Shown here one piece after another: positions 61,911 to 64,000 of a stretch of DNA of 64,000 nt (the stretch's first letter is position 1; the number at the start of each line of letters is the position of its first letter). The DNA lies in contig NZ_PDJB01000001.1 in the NCBI RefSeq assembly GCF_002563895.1, positions 3,207,501 through 3,271,500 of the forward strand, written 5' to 3'. Below the pieces are notes generated by a model that had not been told where the DNA came from, ran no database searches, and was given only the letters and a program-made list of their open reading frames with translations. The DNA is from Pseudomonas lurida. GTDB taxonomy: Bacteria; Pseudomonadota; Gammaproteobacteria; Pseudomonadales; Pseudomonadaceae. The position numbers and the translations under genes were made by a program.

Positions 61911-62238
61911 GAGATGACTTCCATTTCACAAGGCTTATTTTTGCAGGTGGGCAGGTTCTGCATTTATGACTTCGATGCCGCGACGGGGTCGTGGCGAACA
62001 TGATGATGCACGGTCGGTCGGGAATTTTCGAGTCGATTTGAGGGAATGCTTTTGGCCGAGAGCTGCCGGTCACGGATGACCGCTTTCGGCCAAAAGCGGA
62101 CCATGGACACGCTGCTGGTAACTTCGTAAGGTATGCGAAAACAGCCGTAGCGTCCTGCTCAATTATCCGACCTTGAGGACTCACGAATGCCACTCCGATG
62201 TGGATATACTGCAGATCCGTTATGTGCGAGGAATAAAC
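61911..62238. other. intergenic stretch with a dispersed element
   Basis: About 330 bases without a gene. It holds the long hairpin described at 62048-62097. Two short open frames cross it, neither with a ribosome site or protein-like sequence. Confidence 0.45.
62048..62097. repeat. dispersed GGCCAAAAGC hairpin (copy F)
   Basis: GCTTTTGGCCG (62048-62058) / CGGCCAAAAGC (62087-62097) is an 11-bp perfect stem with an inner stem GGTCA (62068-62072) / TGACC (62077-62081). The same family of words occurs in the tRNA-Cys island at 1911-1946, 2398-2452 and 4081-4123. Confidence 0.75.
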
Positions 62239-62938
62239 ATGGCCGTACGTCTGGACGAAGCTGAAAAACAAATTCTTGCCAGACTTATGGCGGATTTTTC
62301 AGAGCGAGCCCTAAGCTCCAACCAGCTTAGCAGCGGGTATGTTGGTCCTTTAATATCTGATCTCGCTACGGCTATTTGCGTGTGTGTGGGGGGGGAGAGA
62401 AGTTACACGTGTCGACTTCGATATTGCCTTTTCGGATCTCGAAAACAAGAAGCTTATTAGCACCGAGCCCTATGCGATGGTTGAGAATGACCCAAGCAGC
62501 GGCGTGATATTTATTGGTGGCTACAGCAAGCGAGAGTACGCCGCATTGACCGAACTGGGATAAAAGTCTGGTAGGCTGTCGCCAAACAAGCCTAAAAATG
62601 ACGTCCGGCGTGTTATAAATAATGTGCACATCTCGGGAGGACAGTTTTCTAATATGCAACTTGCCGCCGGCAATACGGTTGAGCAACGGATGGATTCTGT
62701 ATCCGCTGCTGGAGGTGACGTTTTGACGAGACTGATTGCGATACTGGAAAATCAGGGCAAAGTAGTTTCAGCAGACCAACGCAAGGACTTAGCCACTGCC
62801 GTAGAGTCAGCGACGGAAGGCAATGGCAAAGAGGCTAAAAATCTAGTTGAGAAAGTCAGCGGATCCGCTTGGGGAGACGCTCAACCTGTAATTTGGCCAA
62901 TTTTCGGTGACCTTCTAAAGAAAAGTTTAGGATTATAA
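62239..62938 (+). pseudogene. broken gene: winged-helix-like protein with G8 frameshift and internal stop
   Basis: ATG 62239 (AGGA upstream) opens a frame (DEAEKQILARLMADFSERALSS...GPLISDLATAIC) that leaves the reading frame at a tract of eight Gs (62388-62395). Removing one G joins it to a second segment (REVTRVDFDIAFSDLENKKLI...VIFIGGYSKREYAALTELG) ending at TAA 62561-62563. Past that stop, in the same frame, a third segment continues (NNVHISGGQFSNMQLAAGNT...ILENQGK...WGDAQPVIWPIFGDLLKKSLGL) to TAA 62936-62938. The N-terminal part looks like a winged helix; the C-terminal part is the conserved-looking tail of a small accessory protein. Total about 232 residues if repaired. No function known; two lesions suggest a pseudogene, though length variation of the G tract is possible. 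Confidence 0.7.
62624..62938 (+). CDS. possible remaining expressed 3' fragment
   Basis: After the internal stop, a GTG at 62624 or an ATG at 62654 could still start the C-terminal segment (up to 104 residues: HISGGQFSNMQLAAGN, helical ILENQGKVVSADQRKDLATAVESA, closing WPIFGDLLKKSLGL). No good ribosome site precedes GTG; GGGAGGAC at 62635-62642 lies about 11 bases before the ATG at 62654 and is a plausible site. It may be expressed alone or be just the tail of the pseudogene. Confidence 0.4.
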   Translation: MHISGGQFSNMQLAAGNTVEQRMDSVSAAGGDVLTRLIAILENQGKVVSADQRKDLATAVESATEGNGKEAKNLVEKVSGSAWGDAQPVIWPIFGDLLKKSLGL

Positions 62939-63057
62939 TTTATCGGCTGGCAAGAATTGGTTTCAACGAAAAGAGAGCGGTCTATTTTCTGAAAATAAAG
63001 CCGCTCCCTTTTCCTTTTATCATCCCCCTTTTATTTGATAATTAGTAATACGAATTT

Positions 63058-63981
63058 TTACTTTGCCCGTCCTGGTGGCTCAGGTATTAGAGATGAATCG
63101 ATACCATCCTTGACCCAACTCGACCATTGTTTAAGGCTATTACCATTTCTTGATTTGGAGGCATCAGTCCAAGGCATTTGATATTCAGAAGAAAGGAAAT
63201 CACCTAGTTCCACTCCGGTAATGTTAGGATTTTGAGAAAGTTTTTCAATGCATTTTGCGATTGCGGGTTCATTTTTCGCTAAGGACCATACGGCGGCACT
63301 GCTTCCACCTAACTTATTAATAGAACCGAGATTTGGCTTTACTTCATTGTTTTCTTTGGTTATAAGATCAAAACGATCAAGGATGAAAATAGAATTCCTA
63401 TAACCTTTTTCTATTAAATCGTTAATCGTGAGGACGTTGGCTTTGAGAAGTTCGAGTGCCTCGCACACACTTGCCGGCGATGCCATAGCCGAAAATACTA
63501 CGCCTCGTTGCCTACTGCTACGCCTACCCAATTCTGCTGCGTCAGCTACGGATGCTCCTGAATCTTGTACTAAAAGCTTATTTCCAAGTTTGCTAAGAAA
63601 ACCTGTAACCATCAAGAGCTTTATTAGCCGGTTAGAGTAGATTTGCCAGGTTTTTTCACTATATTGGCCATTTTTTATGCATGTTTTGAGGGCTTTGGTT
63701 ATGTCGGAACTGCTTATCACTTTGCCGGCGCTTGATTTGTAAATGGCAATTTTTAAAGAGTGCTTGCCGAGCTTTTCTCGAAACCGCTCCATCATTGAGT
63801 ATTCTTTGTCCTCTAGATCTCGATGAAGCTTGAACTTTACGTTTTTTCGCTCTGCAATTCCGAACATAACTAAGTCGGCGCCGATGTTCCATACTGTACG
63901 TTCGTTAAGCCCTGAATCATTCGCAATGTCTATAGATTCGGTGAAATTTGTTTCATTCAGCTTGGTGGCAACTTTGTACAT
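63058..63981 (-). CDS. unrecognised protein, N-terminus beyond the window
   Basis: A 307-residue frame with the first ATG at 63981, but open to the end of the window with no stop upstream, so the N-terminus may lie outside. The DNA is clearly AT-richer than the core. Two segments look like winged helices: FTESIDIANDSGLNERTVWNIGADLVMFGIAER near the start and YSEKTWQIYSNRLIKLLMVTGFLSKLGN in the middle. The C-terminal part is predicted helical and ends in a Lys/Trp-rich region (ASKSRNGNSLKQW). I do not recognise a family; such AT-rich, winged-helix proteins in islands are often subunits of defence systems, which is only inference. Confidence 0.6.
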   Translation of the reverse strand: MYKVATKLNETNFTESIDIANDSGLNERTVWNIGADLVMFGIAERKNVKFKLHRDLEDKEYSMMERFREKLGKHSLKIAIYKSSAGKVISSSDITKALKTCIKNGQYSEKTWQIYSNRLIKLLMVTGFLSKLGNKLLVQDSGASVADAAELGRRSSRQRGVVFSAMASPASVCEALELLKANVLTINDLIEKGYRNSIFILDRFDLITKENNEVKPNLGSINKLGGSSAAVWSLAKNEPAIAKCIEKLSQNPNITGVELGDFLSSEYQMPWTDASKSRNGNSLKQWSSWVKDGIDSSLIPEPPGRAK

Positions 63982-64000
63982 TGAAGAAAAGTCGGATGTG

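Overview
The window looks like a chromosome segment of a fluorescent Pseudomonas (P. fluorescens group, by inference). It is GC-rich in the core and carries a PvdQ-type pyoverdine acylase behind a PvdS promoter, the glgA-treZ-malQ-treY-DUF2934-glgX glucan/trehalose operon typical of Pseudomonas, three FliA-type chemoreceptor promoters and Pseudomonas REP elements. Species cannot be fixed from the sequence alone.

Layout. (1) 1-4.9 kb is accessory DNA ending at a tRNA-Cys gene. It holds a truncated phage adenine methylase fused head-on to a DUF4224/tyrosine-integrase module, a short low-molecular-weight phosphatase, several small proteins of unknown function, and a near-perfect 51-bp inverted repeat enclosing a two-gene cassette. 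(2) 5.2-8.3 kb: pvdQ with a TAAAT-N16-CGT promoter and a Fur-like partner. (3) 8.5-16.2 kb: LysR/aldo-keto reductase pair, a Cache chemoreceptor, SRPBCC, DUF411 and YqaA-type proteins, an alpha/beta hydrolase and a D-2-hydroxyacid dehydrogenase. (4) 16.3-31.5 kb: long leader, the glucan/trehalose operon, then a tightly coupled acyl-CoA dehydrogenase-like / PIG-L / methyltransferase / glycosyltransferase cassette and a second PIG-L paralogue that lost a catalytic Asp. (5) 31.8-42.6 kb: autotransporter, Asp-nucleophile hydrolase, CycA-like permease with an acetylpolyamine amidohydrolase and divergent Lrp regulator, TonB siderophore receptor with a Fur-like box, and a polytopic chemoreceptor. (6) 43-54 kb: MHS-type transporter, a 180-bp tandem repeat array, small metabolic genes, and a DapA-like gene followed by reverse-transsulfuration genes (CBS and cystathionine gamma-lyase). 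(7) 54.2-61.2 kb: OsmC-YcaO fusion, Aer-like receptor, LysE exporter, and a methyltransferase/TetR divergent pair with two tandem palindromic operators. (8) 61.2-64 kb: a second accessory stretch, AT-rich at the end, with a VOC protein, a gene broken by a G8 tract plus an in-frame stop, and an unrecognised protein running off the edge.

Working together: GlgX debranches glucan, TreY converts chain ends to trehalosyl ends, TreZ releases trehalose, MalQ recycles short maltodextrins and GlgA extends glucan, so the operon links glucan and trehalose pools. The downstream deacetylase/methyltransferase/glycosyltransferase cassette is translationally coupled within itself and follows glgX immediately, but its product is unknown. 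All three chemoreceptors have FliA-type promoters with exact 11-nt spacers, placing them in the motility regulon.

The best candidates for something undescribed are the four-gene cassette after glgX with its diverged PIG-L paralogue, the inverted-repeat-bounded small-gene cassette in the tRNA-Cys island, and the broken gene plus edge gene at the right end.
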